A DNA stretch of 64,000 bases from an uncultured Luteimonas sp. (GTDB lineage: Bacteria; Pseudomonadota; Gammaproteobacteria; Xanthomonadales; Xanthomonadaceae), in assembly GCA_934541015.1 (NCBI GenBank), contig CAKTDC010000006.1, positions 38,688 to 102,687 of the forward strand, given 5' to 3'. The notes beneath the pieces were generated by a model. It was not told where the DNA came from, did no database searches, and saw only the letters and a list, made by a program, of their open reading frames with translations. The translations under genes were made by a program, and so were the position numbers. Below are positions 1 to 11,146 of the stretch, in pieces. How positions within the stretch are numbered: the first letter of the stretch is position 1; each line of letters begins with the position of its first letter.

Positions 1-2
1 CG

Positions 3-131
3 CGGCAGGCGCTGCGCGAAGGCACCGATTCCGATCATGGCGGCTGGCTCCGGGAAGTGGCGGGACCCTCCTGGACATGCGGGCCGCCGGCGGCCGGTTC
101 AAGCGCCGGGGAAACCGCTGCGCTCAGCTGA
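3..131 (+). CDS. Possible 3' end of a gene entering from the left edge
   Basis: A reading frame open from the left edge ends with TGA at 129-131 and would supply the last 42 residues of a protein (ending GETAALS). It would overlap the stop of the convergent diguanylate cyclase gene by 8 bp. There is too little sequence to recognise a family, and other frames here are open too because of the high GC. It is listed only because the window begins inside whatever lies to the left. Confidence 0.25.
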   Translation, partial: RQALREGTDSDHGGWLREVAGPSWTCGPPAAGSSAGETAALS

Positions 132-2439
132 ACACCGCCGGCGCCACCTGCACGCAGTTGCGGCCGTTGCGCTTGGCCGCATACAGGGCCTTGTCGGCGC
201 GGTCGATGGTGGCCGCCGGCCCGCCCTCGCCGTCGCGCCGGGTGGCGATGCCGACGCTGACGGTCAGCCGCTGCGGCTGCCCGGACCATTCCACCAGGAG
301 GTCCTCGGCCGCCGCGCGCATCCGCTCGCCCACCACGCGCGCCGCCGCACCGCCGGCCCCGGCGAGGATCGCGATGAACTCGTCGCCACCGTAGCGCCCG
401 AGCACGCCGCCCTCGGGCAGCGCGCAGCGCAGCGCGTCGGCGAGGCTGCAAAGGCAGACGTCGCCGCAGGCGTGGCCGTGGCGATCGTTGATGGCCTTGA
501 AGTTGTCCAGGTCGATGAACAGGATCGACAGCGGCTCGCCGTCGCGCTCGGCCTCGGAGAACGCGCGGTCGAGCCACTGGTCGATGGTGCGCCGGTTGAA
601 ACAGCCGGTAAGCACGTCGGTTTCGGCCGAGCGGCGCAGGTTGGCGGCGGTGACGGCATGGTCGATGTGCAGCATCGCCAGCCGCGCCAGATCGCCCGCC
701 AGCGTCAGCTCGTCGGTGGCGAACCCGTCCGCGCCGGACCGGCGCAGCAGCAGCGCGCCCCAGGCCGGCTGGTGGACGGCCAGCGGGACCACCGCCTCCA
801 CGCCCACCCAGTGCGGGTCGTCGCCGGCGGTGACCGGCTGCTGCACCGCGATGCCGGCCGCGCACAGCCGCTTGAGCGCCAGCCCCTGCGTCGAGACCTG
901 GTGCTGCAGCAGCGGCAGCCGTGATGCCGGTTCGGCCAGCATCACGTCGCGGCCGTGGTGGCCGCACAGCACCGCCGCACAGCGCAGCGCCGGAACCACC
1001 GGGACCAGGTGATCGACCAGCAGCCGCAGCCCCGCCGGCTCGATGTCCTTGAGCGGAAGCGAGCGCAGCCGCGACTGCAGGGCCTCCACCAGGGCCGTGC
1101 GCGCCGCCTCCTGCCGCATCCGGCGCTCGGTCTCCTCGCGCGCCCGGCGGTCGCTGTCGCGCTGGACGCGGTATTCGCTGATCCGCGCGATCAGGCCGAC
1201 GAACAGGATCACCGCGCCGAAGGTGACGCCGAACTGGTAGGCGTAACGGGTCATCACCGGGTCCACTTCCCCGTCTTCGCCGGCAAACCCGGTGGCGAAC
1301 GAGGCGACCGCGGTGATCAGGGCCATGAAGAACAGCGTCCAGCCCATGTACACCGAACGCCGCCCGGCATCGGCCATCACCAGCAGCCCGACCACCGATC
1401 CCACCAGCCAGCCGGCCGCGAGCAGGTGCGGCAGCGCGCCCGAGACCAAGGGGATGTCGACCAGGCAGGCCAGGGCCGTCGCCGCCAGGGCGGCGCAGTA
1501 CAGGTCCACCGCGCGCCTGGCCCGCGGCGCGACCGCGTCCAGTTCCGAGTAGAGCACCAGCATCTGCAGCCATCCGGCGGTAAGCAGGCTCACCAGCGCC
1601 CAGACCCCGCCCTCGCGCCAGCGTGCCAGGCCCGAGAGCAGCGGCAGCTGGTAGATGTGCCCGTTCAGGGCCATCAGCGCCGCCAGCGCCAGCATCGCAT
1701 AGCCCAGCAGCGCCAGGAACGCCCGGTCGCGCGCCGCCAGGAACAGCGCCAGCGCCAGCAGGCCGACGATCAGCAGGCTGGTATAGACCCCCGCCGCCAT
1801 CATCGCGCCGTACTGTTCCACCGCCGGGATGCGCGATTCGTGCAGGATCTCCGGCCGCAGCTCCACGGCGACCCTGGATTCGAACGAGGCCTCCAGCGCC
1901 ACCTCGCCGGTCCAGTCGTCGGGCAGGGGGAAGCGGAATCCGGCAGGCAGCAGCCCTTCGTCGGGCGCGGCCTCGAAGAACGAACGGCTGCCGCTGCGCC
2001 ACTCGCCGCGGCGCAGCTCGAGCGCATCCACCGCCTGCCGCGGCACCCACAGCACCCGGCGCGAGGCATCCTCCCCGGCCGGCGGCAGCGAGAAGGCGAT
2101 GCTGGCGCGGCGACGGCCGGTGCTGCCGTCGGCCTCGCCCGGCCCGGCCGGGTCCGCGACCGGAGTGACCGACACCGGAATCGCGCCATCAATGGGCGAG
2201 ACCCGGCCCGCGAACAGGAACGCCAGCAGGCAGACCAGCACCGCGATACCGGCGAAGGTCCACCCGTAGGGCCCCCTGCGGGCCGGGCCGGCGGCCGGGC
2301 GGATCAGGGCCCGGCCCCGTCGGACGGCAGGGGCGGTCGCAAGCGCCCTTGCCGGATACCTCCCGGCCCGGCGCCCTGCCGCAGTGTCGGATCGATCGAC
2401 ATCATGTCGCTCCCGTGCCCGTCCCGGATAAACTAGCAA
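124..2439 (-). CDS. Membrane diguanylate cyclase, 7TMR-DISM + GAF-like + GGDEF
   Basis: Predicted inner-membrane enzyme making cyclic di-GMP from two GTP. In order the protein shows a hydrophobic N-terminal anchor, a periplasmic region, about seven membrane segments (from the MMAAGVYTS stretch to LIARISEY, the 7TMR-DISM layout), a short coiled linker, a GAF-like region and a C-terminal GGDEF domain. The domain carries [12 protein letters not shown] and an intact RYGGDEF active site, so catalysis is likely. The usual RxxD inhibitory site just before the GGDEF loop is not seen (PEGG there instead), suggesting no product inhibition through that site. The start is uncertain: upstream of the first membrane segment there is no in-frame ATG or GTG. 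TTG codons at 2439 and 2451 are the only candidates, and I give the shorter one. It is divergent from glnS. The ligand of the periplasmic part is unknown. Confidence 0.85.
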   Translation of the reverse strand: MLVYPGRARERHDVDRSDTAAGRRAGRYPARALATAPAVRRGRALIRPAAGPARRGPYGWTFAGIAVLVCLLAFLFAGRVSPIDGAIPVSVTPVADPAGPGEADGSTGRRRASIAFSLPPAGEDASRRVLWVPRQAVDALELRRGEWRSGSRSFFEAAPDEGLLPAGFRFPLPDDWTGEVALEASFESRVAVELRPEILHESRIPAVEQYGAMMAAGVYTSLLIVGLLALALFLAARDRAFLALLGYAMLALAALMALNGHIYQLPLLSGLARWREGGVWALVSLLTAGWLQMLVLYSELDAVAPRARRAVDLYCAALAATALACLVDIPLVSGALPHLLAAGWLVGSVVGLLVMADAGRRSVYMGWTLFFMALITAVASFATGFAGEDGEVDPVMTRYAYQFGVTFGAVILFVGLIARISEYRVQRDSDRRAREETERRMRQEAARTALVEALQSRLRSLPLKDIEPAGLRLLVDHLVPVVPALRCAAVLCGHHGRDVMLAEPASRLPLLQHQVSTQGLALKRLCAAGIAVQQPVTAGDDPHWVGVEAVVPLAVHQPAWGALLLRRSGADGFATDELTLAGDLARLAMLHIDHAVTAANLRRSAETDVLTGCFNRRTIDQWLDRAFSEAERDGEPLSILFIDLDNFKAINDRHGHACGDVCLCSLADALRCALPEGGVLGRYGGDEFIAILAGAGGAAARVVGERMRAAAEDLLVEWSGQPQRLTVSVGIATRRDGEGGPAATIDRADKALYAAKRNGRNCVQVAPAVFS

Positions 2440-2517
2440 CTCACGTGCCAACCTGCCCGTTCCGGGTCGTTCCCCGCGCCGCGCCCGCACCGGGGCGGCC
2501 CGCTCCGGCGGCTCGGC

Positions 2518-2523
2518 TACACT
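2518..2523 (+). promoter_or_regulatory. Possible -10 element for glnS
   Basis: TACACT lies 24 bp before the glnS ATG in the short gap divergent from the diguanylate cyclase gene. It resembles a sigma-70 -10 box. No convincing -35 box is seen 16-18 bp upstream, so this is a weak call from position and sequence only. Confidence 0.35.
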
Positions 2524-2547
2524 GTCGTTTTTCCCCTGTTCCCACGC

Positions 2548-4319
<1,772 letters not shown>

Positions 4320-4323
<4 letters not shown>

Positions 4324-4718
4324 GCACCGGCCGAGCCACGCCTGCCGCGGCAACCTTCCTCGCCCCGCTGCTGGCGCTGGCCCTGCTGCTCGCCGGCTGC
4401 GCCGCGCCGAAGCCCGCGGCCGTGGCCGGCGCAACGGCGACCGGCGCGGACGTGCCGCGGATCGGCGCCGGCGAAGCGCCGCGGCCGGACCTGTCCTGCC
4501 GCGTGGCCGGCGACTGCGCAGTCCGCAACGTCGGCAACTGCTGCGGCTACTTCCCGGCCTGCGTGAACCGCGACAGCCGGGTCGATCCGGAGGCGGTGCG
4601 CGCCGAGTGCGCGCGCACCGGCACCAGCTCGGTCTGCGGCTGGCGCGAGATCCAGGCCTGCGAATGCGCCGACGGCAGCTGCAGGCCGGTGTACCGGACG
4701 GTGAGGATCCAGGGCTGA
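4320..4718 (+). CDS. Small Cys-rich lipoprotein, function unknown
   Basis: A 132-residue predicted lipoprotein. A hydrophobic N-terminus ([14 protein letters not shown]) ends in a lipobox with the acylated Cys at residue 27. The mature part is rich in cysteine ([33 protein letters not shown]), which suggests several disulfides in the periplasm or outer membrane. The TTG start at 4320 overlaps the glnS stop, and the stop overlaps the ATG of the next gene (TGATG), so translation is likely coupled on both sides. I do not recognise a characterised family. Lgt, the enzyme needed to lipidate it, is encoded elsewhere in this window. Confidence 0.8.
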
Positions 4719-5293
4719 TGCTGTACGCGCAGATCCACCTCACCCTGCCGGCCTGGGTGCACGAGTCGGTCGACACCGCGCGCAGCTACTCCGGCGACGA
4801 GGACAAGGTCGCGCTGGCGATCGCGCTGTCGCGGCACAACGTCGAGGCCGGCAGCGGCGGCCCCTTCGGCGCGGCGGTGTTCGGGCCGGACGGCCGCGTG
4901 GTCGCGGTCGGCGTCAACCGCGTGCAGCCGCAGACCTGCTCGGTCGCGCACGCCGAAACCATGGCGTACATGCTGGCGCAGCAGCGCACGCAGCGCGCGC
5001 GCCTGAACCGCGACGCGGACGACAATCCCCTCGGCCCCTACACCCTGGCCACCTCCTCGCAGCCCTGCTGCCAGTGCTATGGCGCGACCGTCTGGGCCGG
5101 CATCGACCGCCTGCTGATCGGCGCGCGCTCTGAGGACGTGGAGTCGCTGACCGAATTCGACGAAGGCCCGCTTCCCGCCGACTGGCCGGGCGAGCTGCAG
5201 CGCCGCGGGATCGAGGTGGTCCGCGACATCCTCCGCGACGACGCCTGCCGGGTGCTGCGCGCCTGGGGCGAGTCGGGCGCCGGGCGTTACTGA
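4718..5293 (+). CDS. Cytidine/guanine-deaminase-fold zinc enzyme
   Basis: A 191-residue member of the zinc-dependent CMP/dCMP/guanine deaminase superfamily. The active-site motifs are complete: HAE at residues 78-80 (zinc ligand His and proton-shuttling Glu) and PCCQC at 116-120 (Cys 117 and Cys 120 as zinc ligands). The GGPFGAAVFGPDGRVV stretch before them is the usual substrate-pocket strand and resembles guanine deaminase or tRNA adenosine deaminase-type proteins. The actual substrate cannot be told from sequence; tRNA deamination by TadA is less likely because the C-terminal part differs. The ATG overlaps the upstream lipoprotein stop. About 30 bp separate it from rlmM. Confidence 0.85.
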   Translation: MLYAQIHLTLPAWVHESVDTARSYSGDEDKVALAIALSRHNVEAGSGGPFGAAVFGPDGRVVAVGVNRVQPQTCSVAHAETMAYMLAQQRTQRARLNRDADDNPLGPYTLATSSQPCCQCYGATVWAGIDRLLIGARSEDVESLTEFDEGPLPADWPGELQRRGIEVVRDILRDDACRVLRAWGESGAGRY

Positions 5294-5326
5294 GTCCGCA
5301 CGGCGGACGGCTCCGGGATCGCAGCG

Positions 5327-6379
5327 ATGACCAGCAGCGGACTGCTGTGCTACTGCCGGTCCGGGTTCGAGTCCGACCTGGCCGCGGAACTGGGCGAGGG
5401 TGCCGCGGCCGCGGACATCCCCGGCTACGCCCGCGCGCAGCGCGACAGCGGCTGCGTCGAATTCCTGTGCGATGACGCGGCCGCCCTGTCGGCGGCGCTG
5501 CCGTTCGCCTCGCTGGTGTTCGCGCGGCAGAAGCTCGAACTGTTCGCGCAGCTGCGCGGCATGGATCCGAAGGACCGGCTGGCGCCGATCATGGACGCAC
5601 TCGCCGGGCGCGGCCGCTACGGTGCGCTGCACGTCGAGCATCCCGACTCGGAGGCGGGCAAGCCGCTGTCGGCGCTGGCGCGCAGCTTCGGCAACGCGCT
5701 GCGCCCGGCGCTGCGCAAACGCGGCTTCCTTACCGAGAAGGACGACCCGCGCAGGCCGGCGCTGCACGTGTGCTTCCTCGCCGGCGACCACGCCCTGCTC
5801 GCCACCAGCCGGACCGGCGACGCCTCGCCCTGGCCGATGGGCATCCCGCGGCTGCGGCTGCACGCCGACGCGCCCTCGCGCTCGGCGCTGAAGCTTGAGG
5901 AGGCCTTCCTGGTGCTGCTCGACGCCGGCGAACGCGAGGCCCTGCTGCGCCCGGGCATGAGCGCCGCCGACCTGGGCGCCGCACCCGGCGGATGGACCTG
6001 GGTGCTCACCCGCCAGCACCTGCGCGTGCACGCCATCGACAACGGCCCGCTGCGCCCGCACGTGCTCGATACCGGCCTGGTCGAGCACCTGCGCGCGGAC
6101 GGCTTCCGCTGGCAGCCGCCGAAGCCGCTGGACTGGATGTTCTGCGACATGGTCGAACAGCCGTCGCGGGTCGCGCGCCGCATGGGCGAATGGTTCCGCG
6201 AGGGCTGGTGCCGGCACGCGATCTTCAACCTCAAGCTGCCGATGAAGAAGCGCTGGCAGGAGGTCCGGCTGTGCCTGGACGTGTTCGGCGAAGCTGCCGG
6301 CATTCCGCTGCAGGTCCGCGCGCGCCAGCTCTACCACGACCGCGAGGAGATCACGGTCTTCGCCACCGTGGGGCAGTAG
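5327..6379 (+). CDS. rlmM: 23S rRNA 2'-O-ribose methyltransferase RlmM
   Basis: S-adenosylmethionine-dependent enzyme that 2'-O-methylates C2498 of 23S rRNA (E. coli numbering, family knowledge). The 350-residue protein has an N-terminal THUMP-like RNA-binding region and a C-terminal Rossmann-fold RrmJ-type methyltransferase domain. The SAM-binding loop DLGAAPGGW lies near residues 217-225, followed by DWMFCDMVEQP and the KLPMKKRW lysine motif, consistent with the K-D-K-type catalytic set. The length matches the E. coli protein. Start at ATG 5327. Confidence 0.95.
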   Translation: MTSSGLLCYCRSGFESDLAAELGEGAAAADIPGYARAQRDSGCVEFLCDDAAALSAALPFASLVFARQKLELFAQLRGMDPKDRLAPIMDALAGRGRYGALHVEHPDSEAGKPLSALARSFGNALRPALRKRGFLTEKDDPRRPALHVCFLAGDHALLATSRTGDASPWPMGIPRLRLHADAPSRSALKLEEAFLVLLDAGEREALLRPGMSAADLGAAPGGWTWVLTRQHLRVHAIDNGPLRPHVLDTGLVEHLRADGFRWQPPKPLDWMFCDMVEQPSRVARRMGEWFREGWCRHAIFNLKLPMKKRWQEVRLCLDVFGEAAGIPLQVRARQLYHDREEITVFATVGQ

Positions 6380-6422
6380 CGGCAGCCTGCGGGGTGGGGG
6401 TGAGTCCGCCGCGGCACCCGCA

Positions 6423-6428
6423 TACAAT
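6423..6428 (+). promoter_or_regulatory. Possible -10 element for the DUF808 gene
   Basis: TACAAT lies 27 bp before the ATG at 6456 in the short gap after rlmM. It is close to the sigma-70 -10 consensus. The -35 region is poor, so confidence is low. Confidence 0.35.
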
Positions 6429-6455
6429 CGCCACGCCCTCCCCGCGGACCGCCCC

Positions 6456-7397
<942 letters not shown>

Positions 7398-7425
7398 CGG
7401 CTCCCGCGCGAGAGGCAGCCCCGGC

Positions 7426-8607
7426 TCAGCCCGCTCCCGCCGCGCGCCGCCACAGCGCATCGACCACCGGCGGCAGCCGTCCGGCCAGGCCCAGCAGGTG
7501 CCCGCGCAGCAGGGTCGGGGCCACCGCATCGCTGGAGAACAGGCGGTTGATGCCATCGAAGGCGTAGGCCGCCACGGTGTTCTCGCTGCGCCGCCTGCGC
7601 GCCCAGCGCGCCAGCCGGTGCGGCGTGTCCCAGGCGACCCGGCGACGCTGCGCCGCGAGGATCGAATCGCGCAGCGCGGCCACGTCGCGCAGCCCGAGGT
7701 TGACGCCCTGCCCGGCCAGCGGATGCACCGCGTGTGCGGCGTCGCCGATCACCAGCACCCTGCCCGCCGCCTGGCTGCGCGCCAGCTGCCGGCGCAGCGG
7801 GAACGCGGCACGCGGCGACGCCAGTCGCAGATCGCCCAGGCGCCCGTCGAACGCGACGGTGAGTTCACGCGAGAAGGCGTCGGCGTCGAGCGCCAGCACC
7901 CGCTCGGCGTCCGCAACCGGCAGCGACCAGACGATCGAGCAGCGGCGTTCGCCCACCGGCAGCAGGGCCAGCGGGCCGGTGGGCAGGAAGCGCTGCCAGG
8001 CGGTGTCCAGGTGCGGCTGCGCGGTCTCGACGTAGCACACCACGCCGCGCTGTCCGTAGTCGTGGCCGTCGACGGCGATTCCGGCCAGGCCGCGCAGCGT
8101 CGACGCGGCGCCGTCGGCGGCGATGGCGATGCGCGCGCCGATCCGGCTGCCGTCGTCCAGGCGCAGCAGCGCCCGGTCCTCGCCCTGCTCCAGCTGTTCG
8201 ACCCGCGCCGGACAGCACCGCGCCACGCCGCCGCGCTCCAGCTCCGCCCACAGCCGGTCGGCGATCAGTCCATGCTCGACGATCCAGCCCAGCTGCGGCC
8301 GCGCCAGCGCGTCGGCGTCGAAGACGATGGCGTCGCCGCCGCCGGCATCCCACACCTCCATCCGCCGGTAGGGCCAGGCGCGCGCCTGCCGTATCGATTC
8401 CCAGACGGCGATGGAATCGAACAGCCCGGCATTGTCCGGCGCGACCGCGTAGACGCGCAGGTCGGGACGATCCGCGCTCCATTGCGGGGCAGACGCGGCC
8501 TCCACCAGCACCACGTCCAGCCCGGCCTGCGACAGCGCCAGCGCGCAGGCCGCACCGACCACGCCGCCACCGACGATGGCGACATCGTGCAGCCCGCGGC
8601 GGCTCAT
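7426..8607 (-). CDS. UbiH/UbiF/VisC-family FAD monooxygenase (second of pair)
   Basis: Flavin-dependent aromatic hydroxylase predicted to add one ring hydroxyl group in ubiquinone biosynthesis. The N-terminal Rossmann motif DVAIVGGGVVGAACALALSQAG binds FAD. IGDAAHAVHPLAGQGVNLGLRD is the conserved second FAD motif of the UbiH/UbiI/UbiF group. At 393 residues it is full length. ATG at 8607 is chosen because it overlaps the stop of the preceding hydroxylase (ATGA), giving a translationally coupled pair. Sequence alone does not say whether it acts at C5 (UbiI/VisC) or C6 (UbiF), so no symbol is given. Confidence 0.92.
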   Translation of the reverse strand: MSRRGLHDVAIVGGGVVGAACALALSQAGLDVVLVEAASAPQWSADRPDLRVYAVAPDNAGLFDSIAVWESIRQARAWPYRRMEVWDAGGGDAIVFDADALARPQLGWIVEHGLIADRLWAELERGGVARCCPARVEQLEQGEDRALLRLDDGSRIGARIAIAADGAASTLRGLAGIAVDGHDYGQRGVVCYVETAQPHLDTAWQRFLPTGPLALLPVGERRCSIVWSLPVADAERVLALDADAFSRELTVAFDGRLGDLRLASPRAAFPLRRQLARSQAAGRVLVIGDAAHAVHPLAGQGVNLGLRDVAALRDSILAAQRRRVAWDTPHRLARWARRRRSENTVAAYAFDGINRLFSSDAVAPTLLRGHLLGLAGRLPPVVDALWRRAAGAG

Positions 8608-9815
8608 GCAGCCCCCTGCCGGCACAGGGCCGGGACATCGCCGCGATAGCCCATCGCGCCTCCGGCGAGCAGCCCCTGCAGCCAGGGCATCGCGTCCATC
8701 GCCAGCAGGCCGGCGCTGCGCAGCGGCCGCAGCAGCGGCGCGGCGTTGGCGGTGACGCGGGCCAGGCCGTCGGAGAAGGCGATGGTGCGGCGGCGGTCTT
8801 CTTCCCGCCGCCGGGCATAGGCCTGGAGCACCGCGACGGCGCCGGCATCGGCGGCATCGGCGACCAGTTCGGCCAGGGTCAGGGCATCGCGCAGCCCGAG
8901 ATTGAAGCCCTGCGCGCCGATCGGATGCAGGGTCTGCGCGGCATTGCCGACCACCACGGCGCGATGGCCGATGGTCTGCGCCGCCACCAGCCGCAGCGCC
9001 GGATGCATGCTGCGCGCGCCGATGGACTCGAAGCGCCCCGCGCGCCAGCCGAACGCCCGCTGCACGCGGGCCAGGAACGCCGCGTCGTCCAGCGCCGCCA
9101 CCGCGTCCGCATCGGCCTCGGCAACGCCGTGGACGATGCCGTAGTGGCCGTCACCGCGCGGCAGCAGCGCGGTGGGACCGTCATCGTCCAGGCGCTCGTA
9201 CGCGGTCCCGTCGGGTCCCGGGCGGCTGCGCAGGCGCGCGACGAACAGCCGCTGGCCGTAGTCGTGCTGCTCCGCGGCGATGCCCAGGGCGGCGCGCACC
9301 TGGCTGTGGCTGCCGTCGGCGGCCACCACCAGTTCCGCCTGCAGCAGGCGCTCGCTGCCGCCGTCGTCGATGCGGACCTGGCGCAGGCCCTCGACGCCCT
9401 CGCCGAAGCCGAGGAAGCGCGCCGGCCGGCAGCGCGCCAGCCCCGGCAGCTCCGCCAGCCGCGCCTCCAGCGCATGGCCGAAGTCGCGCGCCTCGACCAC
9501 CAGGCCGAAGCATTCGCGCCCGTGGTCGGCGGCATCCAGCCGGACCTGGCCGAAGTCGCCGCGCCGGCTGATGTGGATCCGCCTGATTGGCCCCGGCGCC
9601 GCGCGCAGGTGGCGCAGCACGCCCAGCGCCGCCAGCGCGTTCACCGTGGCTTCGGCGAAGCTGAGATTGCGCTGGTCGAACACCGCCGGCATGGTACCCG
9701 CCGGCGCGGCATCGACCAGCGCGGTGGCGACCCCGGCGCGCTCCAGGGCGATGGCCAGGCTGGCGCCCACCAGTCCGCCGCCGACCACCACCACCCGATG
9801 CCTGCCTGCGCTCAT
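8604..9815 (-). CDS. ubiH: 2-polyprenyl-6-methoxyphenol hydroxylase UbiH-like
   Basis: FAD-dependent monooxygenase of ubiquinone biosynthesis, 403 residues. The GGG-containing FAD loop (VVVVGGGLVGASLAIALERAG) starts a few residues in. The fingerprint VVGNAAQTLHPIGAQGFNLGLRD matches the UbiH subgroup, as does the RRIHISRRGDFG stretch. ATG at 9815 is preferred over an upstream GTG extension because MSAGRHRVVVVGGG begins at the usual distance from the glycine loop. Its stop overlaps the ATG of the second hydroxylase, so both are expected from one message. Confidence 0.92.
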   Translation of the reverse strand: MSAGRHRVVVVGGGLVGASLAIALERAGVATALVDAAPAGTMPAVFDQRNLSFAEATVNALAALGVLRHLRAAPGPIRRIHISRRGDFGQVRLDAADHGRECFGLVVEARDFGHALEARLAELPGLARCRPARFLGFGEGVEGLRQVRIDDGGSERLLQAELVVAADGSHSQVRAALGIAAEQHDYGQRLFVARLRSRPGPDGTAYERLDDDGPTALLPRGDGHYGIVHGVAEADADAVAALDDAAFLARVQRAFGWRAGRFESIGARSMHPALRLVAAQTIGHRAVVVGNAAQTLHPIGAQGFNLGLRDALTLAELVADAADAGAVAVLQAYARRREEDRRRTIAFSDGLARVTANAAPLLRPLRSAGLLAMDAMPWLQGLLAGGAMGYRGDVPALCRQGAA

Positions 9816-9928
9816 GCCCGCGTCTCCATTGCGCCATGATAGCGGGGAGCGACACGCGCGCCGGTCCCGGCGCACGACCACCGGCCCGTCGGCCGCTGCC
9901 GCGCTGGGGTAGACTGGAGCGCGTCCCG

Positions 9929-10552
9929 ATGCACAGCCACGCCGCCATGAAACACGACCGCTCCGCCGGCAACGACGCCTTCATCGCCCCCGGGCCGCTG
10001 CTGCTGGCAACGATGATCCTGCTGGCCGCCTTCTCCCGGCTGCTGCCGCTGCCGCCGAACTTCGCGCCGATCGAGGCGATGGCGCTGTTCGCCGGCGCCT
10101 ACTTCTCGCGCCGCTGGCTGGCGCTGGCCACGCCGCTGCTGGCGCTGGCGCTGTCGGACATCGTCCTGGGCCTGGTCCGCGGCGACACCTATCTGCAGTA
10201 CTTCACCACCGCCAGCTACCTGCCAAGCATCGTGGCCAACTACCTGTGCGTGGTGCTCACCGTGGCGCTGGCCTCCGGGCTGCGCGGCCGCGTGTCGGGG
10301 CTGCGCGTGCTCGGCTACTCGCTTGCCGGCTCGGTGCTGTTCTTCCTGGTCAGCAATTTCGCGGTGTGGGCGACGGCCTTCGTGACCCCGGGCTACCCGG
10401 CCTGCGGGCAGGGCCTGCTGCCGTGCTACGTCGCGGCGATCCCCTTCTTCAAGAACACGCTGCTGGGCACGCTGTTCTACTCGGCGCTGCTGTTCGGAAG
10501 CTTCGCCCTGCTGCGCGGCCGGATCCCGCTGCTGCGCCGGCAGACCGTCTGA
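9929..10552 (+). CDS. DUF6580-like membrane protein, possible ECF-type S component
   Basis: A 207-residue membrane protein with about five hydrophobic segments and conserved features such as LPPNFAPIEAMALFAGAYFS, an acidic motif SDIVLG and FLVSNFAVW. I recall this pattern from the DUF6580 family. The fold resembles small substrate-binding (S) components of vitamin ECF transporters, but that is inference. ATG at 9929 has a GGAG 9 bp upstream; an in-frame ATG at 9947 is the alternative. The next gene, 18 bp downstream, encodes a cobalamin adenosyltransferase, so a role in corrinoid uptake is an attractive but unproven reading. Confidence 0.75.
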   Translation: MHSHAAMKHDRSAGNDAFIAPGPLLLATMILLAAFSRLLPLPPNFAPIEAMALFAGAYFSRRWLALATPLLALALSDIVLGLVRGDTYLQYFTTASYLPSIVANYLCVVLTVALASGLRGRVSGLRVLGYSLAGSVLFFLVSNFAVWATAFVTPGYPACGQGLLPCYVAAIPFFKNTLLGTLFYSALLFGSFALLRGRIPLLRRQTV

Positions 10553-10569
10553 GCGGACACGGCCGATCC

Positions 10570-11124
10570 ATGGGCAACCGGCTCTCGAAGATCTACACGC
10601 GCACCGGCGACGACGGCACCACCGGGCTGGGAGACGGAAGCCGCGTCCCGAAGGACTCCGCGCGGGTATGCGCCTACGGCACCGTCGACGAGGCCAACTC
10701 CTGCATCGGCCTGCTGCTCGCGGGCGACCTGCCCGGGGACGTGCGCGAGGTGCTGACCGGCGTCCAGCACCAGTTGTTCGACCTGGGCGGCGAGCTGAGC
10801 ATTCCCGGCCATGGCGCGATCGGGGATGCCGACATCGAGCGCCTGGAGCAGCTGCTCGACCACTACAACGACGACCTGCCGCCGCTGAAGGAGTTCATCC
10901 TGCCCGGCGGCGGCGAGGCCGCGGCCCGCTGCCACGTCGCCCGCACCGTGGTGCGCCGCGCCGAGCGCGAGGCGATGTCGCTGTCGCGCCACGAGGCGGT
11001 GCGGCCGCAGGCGATCCGCTATCTGAACCGGCTGTCGGACCTGCTGTTCGTGCTGGCGCGGGTGCTCGCCCGCGCCGGCGGCCACGGCGAGGTGCTGTGG
11101 CGGCACGAGCGCCGCAGCCCATGA
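10570..11124 (+). CDS. Cob(I)yrinic acid a,c-diamide adenosyltransferase, PduO type
   Basis: ATP:cob(I)alamin adenosyltransferase forming adenosylcobalamin, 184 residues. The N-terminal ATP-binding motif YTRTGDDGTTGLGDGSRV (residues 9-26) is diagnostic for the PduO/MMAB family. It is followed by VDEANSCIGL and the helical-bundle motifs RTVVRRAERE and YLNRLSDLLFVLAR near the C-terminus. The protein acts as a trimer in characterised relatives. ATG at 10570 follows the DUF6580-like gene by 17 bp. The window encodes no adenosylcobalamin-dependent enzyme, so the product must be used elsewhere. Confidence 0.95.
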   Translation: MGNRLSKIYTRTGDDGTTGLGDGSRVPKDSARVCAYGTVDEANSCIGLLLAGDLPGDVREVLTGVQHQLFDLGGELSIPGHGAIGDADIERLEQLLDHYNDDLPPLKEFILPGGGEAAARCHVARTVVRRAEREAMSLSRHEAVRPQAIRYLNRLSDLLFVLARVLARAGGHGEVLWRHERRSP

Positions 11125-11146
11125 CGGGGCGGGGAGGCCCGGAGCG

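Noticed and set aside
5350..5375. tRNA T-loop-like GGGTTCGAGTCC
   Set aside because: It lies inside rlmM coding for SGFESDL; no acceptor or anticodon stem is seen around it.
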